The notes beneath the pieces were generated by a model, which was given only the letters and a program-made list of their open reading frames with translations, was not told the DNA's origin and did not search any database. From contig NZ_AP023410.1 in assembly GCF_000193495.2 (NCBI RefSeq), positions 2,937,501-3,001,500 of the forward strand: DNA of 64,000 bases. Direction: 5' to 3'. The position numbers and the translations under genes were made by a program. Positions 30,669-42,119 of this stretch are shown here, piece after piece; the stretch's first letter is position 1, and the number at the start of each line of letters is the position of its first letter. The DNA comes from Acetobacter aceti NBRC 14818 (GTDB taxonomy: Bacteria; Pseudomonadota; Alphaproteobacteria; Acetobacterales; Acetobacteraceae).

Positions 30669-31982
30669 ATGTGTGCCCGTCATGTCGATTGTCAGACTGT
30701 AATTCGCAATTCAGAATGGGGAGGCATTCATGCTCACAAAATCCGTACATTCTTTATCTCTCTTGCCCTGATCACCGTTTGCCTTTTTTCGGAAACCATT
30801 TCAAAAGCCAAAGGCCAGAACCTCACATTCTCTCAGGGTGTGGAGGCGGCCTGGACCATCGATCCGGGCCGAACTGAAATGAATACGAACTATCGATCGG
30901 CTTCGGCCCGGGCAGAAGCCGCCGGTTCCTGGTTTGCAGGCGGTCCGACCGTATCGGGTCAGTATTTTGACGATCATGCCATAGGCAGCAACGAAGGTTA
31001 CACAACCTACGAAGGCGGCGTCTCCGTTCCGCTCTGGTTGCCCGGACAGGGAAGCGCCACCGTCAAAACCGCCAGAGCTGAAGCGCTGACTGTGCGGCAA
31101 AGGCTGCACGTGCAGCGGATGGCGGTCGCCACGAGGGTGCTGGATACCTCCGCCGGTGTGCTGGTGGCGCGGCGACGTCTCGGTATCGCTCAGGCCCAGC
31201 AGGAGGCATTGGAGAAAATCAGGCTCTCTGTTTACCGTGGTGTACAGTCAGGCGAAATGGCCCTGGCTGACGAACAGGCTGTTTCCGCAGAACTGGCAAA
31301 CGCATCCAGTGAATATTCACTGGCTACCGAACAGGTTGAAACGGCGACATCGGCGCTCCGCATCGTGCTGGGCCGCTCTGGCGTTCCGGACATCCTTGCC
31401 TACGATGATCCGGCTGTGGCCCGTGCAAGACTGACTTCCGTCAGAATTCTCGAAGACAACGATCCACGTGTGAAAGCCGCCCAGCAGGCTGTCCACACAG
31501 CAGAAGAGGGCATGCGTCTGGCACGGGCTTCTTTCATGCCCAATCCGGAAGTCGGCATCAGCGCGATTCATGAAAAACAGTATGGCAGTCCGTGGGATGA
31601 TCGGGTGGGGGTTACAGTGTCCATGCCGCTCCCCAGTGATGTCCGGGATGTTCCGATGGAGGCCGAGGCCAGAAACAAACTGGCTGCGGCCACCAGCCAG
31701 GAGCAGCAGGCGCGTCGCAGCGTACGCCAGGAACTGACGCAGGTTTTCGCCCATCTGACGGCCGCAAAAGACACATTCAGAAATTCTGTGTCGTCTGCAG
31801 ACAACATGAACAGCCGCGCAAATGAGATGGCCCGGTCATGGCAGGCAGGAGAGACATCCCTGATCGAACTGTTGCGTGCCAGAGCTGCCGCATACAGTGC
31901 ACAACAGATGCGTAATCAGGCGGAGATCGCCTGGCATGTCGCCATTATCCGGACATTAATCGCAGCAGGAGAATTTCAGTGA
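30669..31982 (+). CDS. TolC-family outer membrane channel of a metal RND pump
   Basis: The outer membrane efflux protein (CzcC/CusC type) of the tripartite pump. A signal-like segment lies at about residues 25-50 (RTFFISLALITVCLFSETISKAKG). Two outer-membrane-efflux repeats follow, with long helices (for example QRLHVQRMAVATRVLDTSAG, SSEYSLATEQVETATSALR, RASFMPNPEVGISAIHE). The true start is uncertain: 30669 gives 437 residues, but an internal start nearer the hydrophobic stretch is possible. The stop overlaps the adaptor GTG start (31979-31982), so they are co-translated. Confidence 0.85.
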   Translation: MCARHVDCQTVIRNSEWGGIHAHKIRTFFISLALITVCLFSETISKAKGQNLTFSQGVEAAWTIDPGRTEMNTNYRSASARAEAAGSWFAGGPTVSGQYFDDHAIGSNEGYTTYEGGVSVPLWLPGQGSATVKTARAEALTVRQRLHVQRMAVATRVLDTSAGVLVARRRLGIAQAQQEALEKIRLSVYRGVQSGEMALADEQAVSAELANASSEYSLATEQVETATSALRIVLGRSGVPDILAYDDPAVARARLTSVRILEDNDPRVKAAQQAVHTAEEGMRLARASFMPNPEVGISAIHEKQYGSPWDDRVGVTVSMPLPSDVRDVPMEAEARNKLAAATSQEQQARRSVRQELTQVFAHLTAAKDTFRNSVSSADNMNSRANEMARSWQAGETSLIELLRARAAAYSAQQMRNQAEIAWHVAIIRTLIAAGEFQ

Positions 31983-33161
31983 GTTTCAGACCTGTTGCTA
32001 TCAGGTGCGGAAGGGGACTTCTGGCGCTCTTCTGTCTCTCCGGTGTGTTAAGGCACCCCGCAGTGGCGGCGGAAAACGAACCGGTCATCACGATGGGAGC
32101 GGCGGCGCAGACCAATGCAGCCCTGACGGTTTCAGTGGTGCAGTCCGGCGTGCTCGGCAAGACCCTCGATGCAATGGGGACCGTCATGTCCGAGGCGAAC
32201 CGTAACGTTCGCATTCACCCGGCAGGTTCCGGAAAAGTTCTGACCATAGCCGTTGTTCCCGGACAGCATGTCCGTAAGGGCGAGGTGCTTCTCACCTATC
32301 AGGACCACTCCCTGCATCTGGTCCGTCTTGAGATGGCCAGAGCCCAGTCGGCGCTGGCGACGGCGCAGGCGGCCTACCAGAATGCCGCCGCTTCCTACAG
32401 CCGGGGGCGTATGCTGGAAGGCGCTACGGTCGCTGCCGGTGAGACCAAACGTCGTCTGGCGGTCTTGCAGGCAGCGAAAAACGATATTGCCGCCCGGCAG
32501 GCCGATATCGACACGCTGAACCATCAGCTCAAGGAGGAATACAACTCCGTTACGGAATCCGACAGGGTTCAGACCAGGACATCCGATGAGACATCAGCGA
32601 TCATCGCGCCTGCCGCTGCGGAAGTGCAGAATGTATTCGTCGGTGTTGCGGACGATGTCTCCCCCGCAACGGAGCTGATGACCCTGTTCGATATCTCTTC
32701 CGTGTGGATTGTCTCGGACATTCTCCCGCAGGACGCCGCTCAGGTGGTGGAAGGCGGCGAGCAGACCACGGAACTCGTGTCGGACGCAGGGACGACCCTG
32801 CTGACATCGAAAATAACCTCGGTCGGTGACATGGCGGACCCGGCCACGGGTCTCGTTCGTGTCATAAGCACGGCTCCCAATCCGGAGGGCCATCTTCATC
32901 CCGGCATGTTCCTCAACACCCATCTGCCGACGCGCGAAAAGACGGCAGGCATCATTGTGCCGGAAAGCGCTGTCACGGAAATCAATGGCGAGAGTTTCGT
33001 CTTTGTGCCGGCGGGTCCGAACCGTTTCCGGCCACAGGAGGTGCATGTTGGTGCTGCAGGCAATGGGCAGAAAGTCATCACCTCCGGCCTCTCCGCCGGG
33101 GAGCGGATCGTGACGCACGGCGCATTCGCCCTGAAGGCGGTGATGCTGGTGTCGGATATGG

Positions 33162-33175
<14 letters not shown>
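31979..33175 (+). CDS. Periplasmic adaptor (membrane fusion) protein of RND pump
   Basis: A 398-residue CzcB/CusB-type adaptor. It has a signal peptide (GRGLLALFCLSGVLRHPAVAA), a barrel-sandwich half-motif (IHPAGSGKVLTIAVVPGQHV), a coiled-coil hairpin (residues 115-185), a second lipoyl half (SAIIAPAAAEVQNVFVGVAD), a beta-barrel region and a membrane-proximal domain ending VTHGAFALKAVM. The start is GTG 31979 overlapping the upstream stop (gtga). It links the inner pump to the outer channel. Confidence 0.9.
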
Positions 33176-36256
<3,081 letters not shown>

Positions 36257-36260
<4 letters not shown>

Positions 36261-36925
36261 AAATCCTGATCATCGAAGATGAAAGTGCGCTTGGCTCGGC
36301 TGTCAGGGACCGTATCCGGCAGGCGGGTCATGTCGCCGACTGGTTCAGAACCCTCTCCGACGCCCGTGCGGCGCTGCGAGCCTCGTCCTATGATTTTCTG
36401 CTGCTGGATCTCGGTCTTCCGGACGGCAATGGTCGGGACCTGCTGCGGGAAATCCGTCGTGATCGCTCCCCGCTGGCGATCCTGATTACGACAGCGAGGG
36501 ATCAGATCAGCGACAGGATCGCCGGATTATCGGACGGGGCGGATGATTATATCGTCAAACCTTATGATCTGGACGAACTTGTCGCCCGCATCGAGGCTGT
36601 CGCCCGACGTTATGTGGCGCTGCCCGACAATGTCGTGACGATTGGCGATATCGAGATCGATCTTTCCCGTCGGCAACTCAGACACAGCGGACAGGATGTC
36701 GATCTTTCCGCACGGGAATGGGCGATTGTCGAGCTTCTTGCCCGTCGCCCGGGGGCGCTGTGCAGCCGTGAGCAGATCGAAGATGCTCTCTATGGTCTCA
36801 GTGATGATGTGGAAAGCAACGCCATTGAGGTTTTCATCAGCCGGATACGTAAGAAAACGGAAGCCGGTCTGATCGTGACAGTCCGCGGACGGGGCTACAG
36901 CCTCGCAGGAACGGCGTCACGATGA
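36257..36925 (+). CDS. OmpR/PhoB family response regulator
   Basis: A 222-residue regulator: the receiver domain has acidic EDE at 7-9, phospho-acceptor Asp51 (LLLDLGLPDGNG) and Lys102 (YIVKPYD). The C-terminal winged helix (LSAREWAIVELLARRPGALC, ISRIRKKTEAGLIVTVRGRG) binds DNA. It is joined to the pump gene and to the kinase gene by 4-base atga overlaps. Probably it activates its own operon in response to metal. Confidence 0.93.
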
Positions 36926-38289
36926 AGCGCTGGAGTCTGGCGTCCCGCATTGTGTCCGGGACTCTGATCATCGTGCTCGGTGCCCTGGTGCTTCTCAGTG
37001 TCCTTGTCGCGGCCTTTACCCGTTATGAAGTCACGGAACGTCTCGACAACTCCTTGCAGGAAGTGGCCGAACGCCTGGAATTTGTTGTGGGTGAACTGGA
37101 TAAAAACGGTCCGGCATCTGCCGTGCCGGGCGGACATGTCGCGCGCCTGCCCGGTGTGAACCGGCGGACTCTGGCCTATCAGATCTCCACGCCGGAGGGG
37201 CAGCTTGAAGTCAGGTCGCAGAATGCGCCGGAGACGCCGTTCGTTCCACATCTGGATGCGGGATTCTACAATATTCCGTCATTCCGGGTGTATGTCGTCC
37301 CTTCTGTCTCCAGCCATCATTACATTCTGGTGGGCGAGCCGACTTTTCACAGAACTGAAGCCGTCAGGCGGGCTATTCTGATTTCAGTCCTGCCGATGGT
37401 GATCTTTTTCCCGGCGATCTGGCTTCTGGTCCGCTGGCGTGTGCGTCGCGCCATGCAGCCTCTTACAAGTCTCCAGCAGGAAATCCGAAGCCGAGGGGGA
37501 ACCAATCTGGCTCCAATTCCGCCGCTGGATCTGCCCGAAGAGCTTGTCGCAATCCACTCCGCCGTCAACCTTCTGCTGGAGCGTCTGAAAATGGCGCTTT
37601 CCACCGAACGTGCGTTCGCCGCCAATGCAGCCCATGAACTCCGTAATCCCATCGGAGCGCTTCTGGCGCAGGTGCAGATTCTGAAAGGCATGCTACAGCA
37701 CTCGGAACATGATGAACGTGCGACAACCATCATGCATCAGGCCCGCAGAATCGGCCGGATGATGGAAAAACTGCTTCAGCTTTCGCGCGCAACGTCGGGC
37801 ATTGCCCTCGCGGAGGACAGATTTGATCTGGTGCCTGTCATCCGGTTTCTTGCGCAGGAACTGGAGCGGGAAAAAGGCCAGGTCATCGAACTTTCAGGAA
37901 CGCCACACCTCATGATTCGAGGTGATATGGATGCTGCTGGTATCCTGTTTCGTAACCTTCTGGAAAATGCCGTTCTTCATGGCTCTTCCTTACAGCCGGT
38001 ACGGGTGGTTATCACAGAGGATTCTGATGTTCTGATCTCCAATGACTGCGATCCCCTCACATCCGAAATTCTGCAGGATATGGAAAAGCCTTTTGTGAGA
38101 GGCGCAACAGATGCGGAAGGAAGCGGGCTCGGACTTGCGATCGTTCGCCAGATATCGCTTCAGCTTCGGGCTGATATCGTGATTACTTCTCCTGTTCCGG
38201 GAAAGACAAGAGGTATTACCGTTTCCATCCGCTTCCCTTCTGGTGACACTGAAACCAGCGCAAGATTTAAAGAGATCGAACCTGTATGA
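36922..38289 (+). CDS. Sensor histidine kinase of the metal efflux operon
   Basis: A 455-residue membrane kinase: TM helix at about 10-33, a periplasmic sensor of roughly 115 residues, TM helix at 151-171, HAMP-like linker, and a phospho-acceptor His238 in NAAHELRNPIGALLAQ. The ATPase domain follows with NLLENAVLHG and GSGLGLAIVRQ. The periplasmic domain holds several His residues (GGHVARLPG, SSHHYILVGE) that may bind metal. Last gene of the five-gene operon. Confidence 0.92.
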   Translation: MKRWSLASRIVSGTLIIVLGALVLLSVLVAAFTRYEVTERLDNSLQEVAERLEFVVGELDKNGPASAVPGGHVARLPGVNRRTLAYQISTPEGQLEVRSQNAPETPFVPHLDAGFYNIPSFRVYVVPSVSSHHYILVGEPTFHRTEAVRRAILISVLPMVIFFPAIWLLVRWRVRRAMQPLTSLQQEIRSRGGTNLAPIPPLDLPEELVAIHSAVNLLLERLKMALSTERAFAANAAHELRNPIGALLAQVQILKGMLQHSEHDERATTIMHQARRIGRMMEKLLQLSRATSGIALAEDRFDLVPVIRFLAQELEREKGQVIELSGTPHLMIRGDMDAAGILFRNLLENAVLHGSSLQPVRVVITEDSDVLISNDCDPLTSEILQDMEKPFVRGATDAEGSGLGLAIVRQISLQLRADIVITSPVPGKTRGITVSIRFPSGDTETSARFKEIEPV

Positions 38290-38442
38290 CACACCGCTTT
38301 TTCGTGGAACATCTTTGGCGAACATCCAGTGTCCGGTTGGCCTGATAGGGGATACGTCGGAAACTGCCATGAAATTCGACGGCTTCCGCCCGTGAAAGGT
38401 CGGTCATCCGCCAGCTTTCGAATTTTGGGACAATGAACAGTT

Positions 38443-38778
38443 CTACCGAGCGTCTGTATCTCCCTTGTGTTCTGGGGGGCAGGTGCAACATCGGCATATT
38501 CGTCGAGAAAGTGCCTGAAGAAGCTCGTGACGGTCATCAGACTGTCTGTCAGCCGGATTTTCTCCGGTATGAACCAGCGCAAGGATACTGATAGCTTCAT
38601 CTCGGGTGAGATCCGCAGTCTCCAGGGCCCCCATGCTAGCCGATCGGATGGCGTTGGTTGTCGCCTCCCGCCAGAGCGGGAATTGCATGACGTAGCCAGA
38701 CTGAAGCAGTTCAGAGGCATCGCAACGCGTCTCCGTATCATCCACGTTAACTGACGACACGTCCTGAATTATAACCAT
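38443..38778 (-). CDS. Uncharacterised frame in the gap before the bd oxidase operon
   Basis: The 718 bases at 38290-39007 contain no recognised gene. This 111-codon minus-strand frame (MVIIQDVSSVNVDDTETRCD, SELLQSGYVMQFPLWREATT) has protein-like composition at its start but a cysteine-rich, improbable end, and another frame continues with RAEAVEFHGSFRRIPYQ. It may be the remains of a frameshifted gene. I cannot name it. Confidence 0.3.
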   Translation of the reverse strand: MVIIQDVSSVNVDDTETRCDASELLQSGYVMQFPLWREATTNAIRSASMGALETADLTRDEAISILALVHTGENPADRQSDDRHELLQALSRRICRCCTCPPEHKGDTDAR

Positions 38779-38894
38779 ATCTAATAGAATATAGATCTTT
38801 ATATAACCTGCACATATAATATTATAAAGAGAAGGTCTTGGACGGATAAGTCGGAATGGCCTTAAAATAATCCCGAAATGAACAGTGCAACAAT

Positions 38895-38908
38895 TTGACG
38901 CGTCATCA
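38895..38908 (+). promoter_or_regulatory. FNR/CRP-like site upstream of the bd oxidase operon
   Basis: ttgacgcgtcatca approximates the FNR half-site pair TTGAT-N4-ATCAA with one mismatch in each half and lies 100 bases before the first gene. Oxygen control would make sense for a bd oxidase with a molybdoenzyme, but the match is imperfect and position relative to a promoter is unknown. Confidence 0.3.
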
Positions 38909-39007
38909 GACGGCTACTGGATGACCGCTTCTGACTGTCGACGCGGGTTCACTCTTTACAAATAAAAGGCATCTTTCCGGATGTCGAAAAGACCTTGGAT
39001 GTTATGA

Positions 39008-40441
39008 ATGCAGAATGCTCATGAGATAGCGTTCCTTCTGGCACGTTTTCAGTTCGCCTTTACTGTTGGCGTTCATATTATCTTTCCAGCCTTTTCAATT
39101 GGTCTTGCTGCATACTTGGCCGTTCTCGAGGGATTATGGCTGGCAACCGGTCGGCAGGTTTTTCTCGATCTCTACCGATACTGGATCAAGGCCTTCTCCG
39201 TCGTCTTCGGCATGGGAGTCGTGTCCGGTCTGGTCATGGCCTACGAATTCGGCACGAACTGGTCGGTGTTCTCAAAGAAGGCGGGACCGATTACCGGCGT
39301 CCTGCTGTCCTACGAAGTCATGACCGCTTTCTTCATGGAGGCCGGCTTCCTCGGTGTGATGCTGTTCGGCATGAACAAGGTGGGACGAGGGCTGCATTTC
39401 GCCGCGACCTGCTGCGTCTCGGTCGGTACGCTGATCTCCATGACCTGGATTCTGGCGTCCAATTCATGGATGCAGACACCGCGCGGTTACCGGATCGACC
39501 CTGCGAACGGACAGTTCCTGCCAGATGACTGGCTGGCTATCATCTTCAATCCGTCCTTTCCGTTTCGCCTCGTGCATATGGGACTGGCGGCGTTCCTGTC
39601 TGTAGCTTTTGCCGTTGGCGCAACAGGCGCGTGGCACCTCCTGAAAGCGCGGCGGCAGGGCAGGATTTCAAGCGAGCCCGTGCGTGTCATGTTCTCAATG
39701 GCCATGTGGATGGCGGCCATCATCGCGCCACTCCAGATTTTTGCAGGCGATGCTCACGGGCTGAACACGCTGAAATATCAGCCTGCCAAGCTTGCTGCGA
39801 TGGAAGGCGACTGGAACAGCGAGGGACGTGCGCCGGAGCTACTGTTCGGTATCCCAAACATGAAGACCGAACATACGGATTACGCCATCGGGGTGCCGCT
39901 GCTGGGATCGCTGATCCTCACGCACAGTCTGGACGGCAAGGTGCCGGGGATGAAGGATTTCCCCCGTGACCAGCGGCCGCCGTCTCCGGTCATCTTCTTC
40001 TCGTTCCGTATCATGGTGGCTCTGGGCGTTCTCATGATGCTGGTCGGGTTCTGGTCACTGTGGCACCGGCGGAACAGCACGCTCTTTACCAGCCCGGCCT
40101 TTCATCGCGTGGCGCTTTGCATGGCTCCCGCCGGTTTTCTGGCCCTGCTGTGTGGCTGGATAACCACCGAGGTCGGTCGCCAGCCCTGGACTGTTTACGG
40201 ACTTCTGCGGACTTCACAGAGCGTTTCGCCAGTCGTGCTGTCTAGCATGGTGGTGTCGATGACCGTGTTCGTCGTTGTCTACGTCGTCGTTTTTGGTTCG
40301 GGTCTCGGCATTCTTGTCCGCATGCTTGGCCGTGAACCCGAGGAAGGCGAACACGACGCCGATCCGTCCCATGCCTCCGATATTCTGGCGACGCGAACCC
40401 ATCCCGCCATCGTCGATGCTTCTGCTGCGAAAGGTGCTTGA
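39008..40441 (+). CDS. cioA: Cytochrome bd-type quinol oxidase subunit I (CIO type)
   Basis: A 477-residue membrane subunit carrying the hemes and quinol site. N-terminal RFQFAFTVGVHIIFPAFSIG has His23 at the conserved heme position. WSVFSKKAGPITGVLLSYEV and the GRQPWTVYGLLRT motif near the C-terminal helices are typical of CydA. The Q-loop is short, as in cyanide-insensitive CioA oxidases of acetic acid bacteria and pseudomonads. It oxidises ubiquinol and reduces O2 to water without pumping. First gene of the 8.8-kb operon; cioB follows after 3 bases. Confidence 0.93.
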   Translation: MQNAHEIAFLLARFQFAFTVGVHIIFPAFSIGLAAYLAVLEGLWLATGRQVFLDLYRYWIKAFSVVFGMGVVSGLVMAYEFGTNWSVFSKKAGPITGVLLSYEVMTAFFMEAGFLGVMLFGMNKVGRGLHFAATCCVSVGTLISMTWILASNSWMQTPRGYRIDPANGQFLPDDWLAIIFNPSFPFRLVHMGLAAFLSVAFAVGATGAWHLLKARRQGRISSEPVRVMFSMAMWMAAIIAPLQIFAGDAHGLNTLKYQPAKLAAMEGDWNSEGRAPELLFGIPNMKTEHTDYAIGVPLLGSLILTHSLDGKVPGMKDFPRDQRPPSPVIFFSFRIMVALGVLMMLVGFWSLWHRRNSTLFTSPAFHRVALCMAPAGFLALLCGWITTEVGRQPWTVYGLLRTSQSVSPVVLSSMVVSMTVFVVVYVVVFGSGLGILVRMLGREPEEGEHDADPSHASDILATRTHPAIVDASAAKGA

Positions 40442-40444
40442 AAG

Positions 40445-41464
40445 ATGATGGATTTTGCACACTGGCTGCCGATCATCTGGGCCGTTATCCTGATCGCTGC
40501 GATCTCGATCTATGTCATTCTTGACGGGTTCGATCTCGGCATTGGCATGCTGTTCATGCTCGAACGGGACGAGACACGACGCAATGTCATGATCAGCACG
40601 ATCGCTCCGGTCTGGGACGGTAACGAGACATGGATGGTTCTGGGGGGCGCCGTGCTCTACGGTGTTTTCCCCGGCGCTTATGCCACGCTGCTGCCCGCCT
40701 TCTATCTGCCGATCGTGCTGATGCTGGTTGCCCTGATCTTTCGTGGTGTCGCCTTCGAATTCCGCGTAATGACCAGAGGCACACCCCGCGCACGACACTG
40801 GGATCTTGGTTTCATGATCGGCTCGGCGGTTGCCGCGTTCTGTCAGGGATCGGTCCTCGGCGGCGTGATCCAGGGCGTCAAGGTTACTGACGGCGCTTTT
40901 TCAGGCGGATCACTCGACTGGCTGACACCATTCACCATCCTTTGCGGACTGTCGGTGATGTGCGGTTATGCCCTGCTTGGCGCAACGTGGCTGGTATGGC
41001 GGACGACCGGCGTTCTGGAAGCCTCTTGCCGCCACTGGGCAGGCCGACTGGCGATCGGGCTGTTCACATGTATCGTCGCTGTCAGCTTCTGGACGCCCCT
41101 GCTGCATGCGCCTTATCTCCGCCGCTGGACGGAATGGCCGAACATCCTGTTCGTGGCCCCGGTGCCTGTACTCGTGATCGTGTTTGGTCTTCTGCTGGCT
41201 GCAAGTCTGCGAAAAGGGCATTCTCGTGTGCCTTTCCTTTGCGCTCTTGGCTGGTTCTTTCTGTGCCTGTCCGGTCTTGGCATTACCGTATGGCCCTATG
41301 CCGTGCCGCCAACACTGACCCTGTGGGACGTGTCGTCGCCGCCTTCCAGCCAGTTCTTCCAGCTTGTCGGGACCGTCACCCTTCTGCCGATCATCCTGAC
41401 CTACACAATTTACTCCTATCGCGTGTTTCGCGGAAAAGTGTCTGAAGCCGATGGCTACCATTGA
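40445..41464 (+). CDS. cioB: Cytochrome bd-type quinol oxidase subunit II
   Basis: A 339-residue, eight-to-nine-helix membrane subunit. The start WLPIIWAVILIAAISIYVIL and the DGFDLGIGMLF motif are diagnostic for CydB/CioB, as are the APVWDGNETWMVLGGAVLYG and ALIFRGVAFEFR segments. It stabilises the heme subunit. Its 3' end overlaps the DUF2474 gene by 14 bases. Confidence 0.95.
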   Translation: MMDFAHWLPIIWAVILIAAISIYVILDGFDLGIGMLFMLERDETRRNVMISTIAPVWDGNETWMVLGGAVLYGVFPGAYATLLPAFYLPIVLMLVALIFRGVAFEFRVMTRGTPRARHWDLGFMIGSAVAAFCQGSVLGGVIQGVKVTDGAFSGGSLDWLTPFTILCGLSVMCGYALLGATWLVWRTTGVLEASCRHWAGRLAIGLFTCIVAVSFWTPLLHAPYLRRWTEWPNILFVAPVPVLVIVFGLLLAASLRKGHSRVPFLCALGWFFLCLSGLGITVWPYAVPPTLTLWDVSSPPSSQFFQLVGTVTLLPIILTYTIYSYRVFRGKVSEADGYH

Positions 41465-41600
41465 AATTGTAAAGGGTGACGGTTCGCGGGCGTCCCGTCA
41501 CCTGAGCATCCGGTTGGCGTGGCTTATCGCCATCTGGATTGTCAGTACCGCCGCATTCTTTATCGCAGCCTCGTTACTTCATCTTCTGGTGCCCAAATGA
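41451..41600 (+). CDS. DUF2474 family small membrane protein
   Basis: A 49-residue protein with a basic N-terminus (EIVKGDGSRASRHLSIR) and one membrane helix (LAWLIAIWIVSTAAFFIAAS). DUF2474 proteins accompany CIO oxidases, comparable in position and size to CydX, and probably act as an accessory subunit. Its ATG lies inside the cioB 3' end and its TGA overlaps the next ATG (atga, 41597-41600). Confidence 0.8.
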   Translation: MATIEIVKGDGSRASRHLSIRLAWLIAIWIVSTAAFFIAASLLHLLVPK

Positions 41601-42115
41601 AAAATGCATCTCTCCTGATGGCCGAAAGAACAGGCACAATGTCTGAAAGCCCCATGATTTTCGAATTCGAGCGCGACTTCGCCGGTTCGCTGCGTTGTAT
41701 TCCCATGATTACGCGGCAAAAGCTCGATATTGTCGGCATCAAGATGACGCTTCGTCAGTGGAGCCGGCTGTCGCGTGAGGAACGGGGCAGGCTGGTGGAG
41801 ATGTGCTGCGATACGCCCGCGGAACAGGAAGCATACCGCGCCCTTGTTCTGGATCTGATTGCGGCACGGGCGGATGAGCCTGTGCGCTTTCTGCCCCCTC
41901 TGACGTTTGAAGACTGGCGCGAGGCGGATCAGATGCCGGAAGCGGTATCGATACAGGCAGAGGCGGACGGTGTGCCAGTTCCCACGCCGCAGCAATGGGC
42001 AGCGTTATCGCCGCTTGAGCGATTTGCGCTGATCAAGCTCGCAAGATCGAAGCATGAAAATGAAAATTTCGTGCCAGCATTGAAAGAGTTCGGCATCCTT
42101 CAGGGAGAGGGTTGA
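41597..42115 (+). CDS. Nitrate reductase-associated family protein
   Basis: A protein of up to 172 residues with IFEFERDFAGSLRCIPMITR, QKLDIVGIKMTLRQWSRLS, and a C-terminal PLERFALIKLARSKHENENF. These match my recollection of the nitrate-reductase-associated family (Nitr_red_assoc), a small soluble family of unknown role first noted near assimilatory nitrate reductases. Start uncertain: ATG 41597 overlaps the DUF2474 stop; ATG 41639 would begin MSESPMIFEFE. It sits directly before the molybdoenzyme gene, suggesting a chaperone or maturation role for it. Confidence 0.78.
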   Translation: MKNASLLMAERTGTMSESPMIFEFERDFAGSLRCIPMITRQKLDIVGIKMTLRQWSRLSREERGRLVEMCCDTPAEQEAYRALVLDLIAARADEPVRFLPPLTFEDWREADQMPEAVSIQAEADGVPVPTPQQWAALSPLERFALIKLARSKHENENFVPALKEFGILQGEG

Positions 42116-42119
42116 TATC

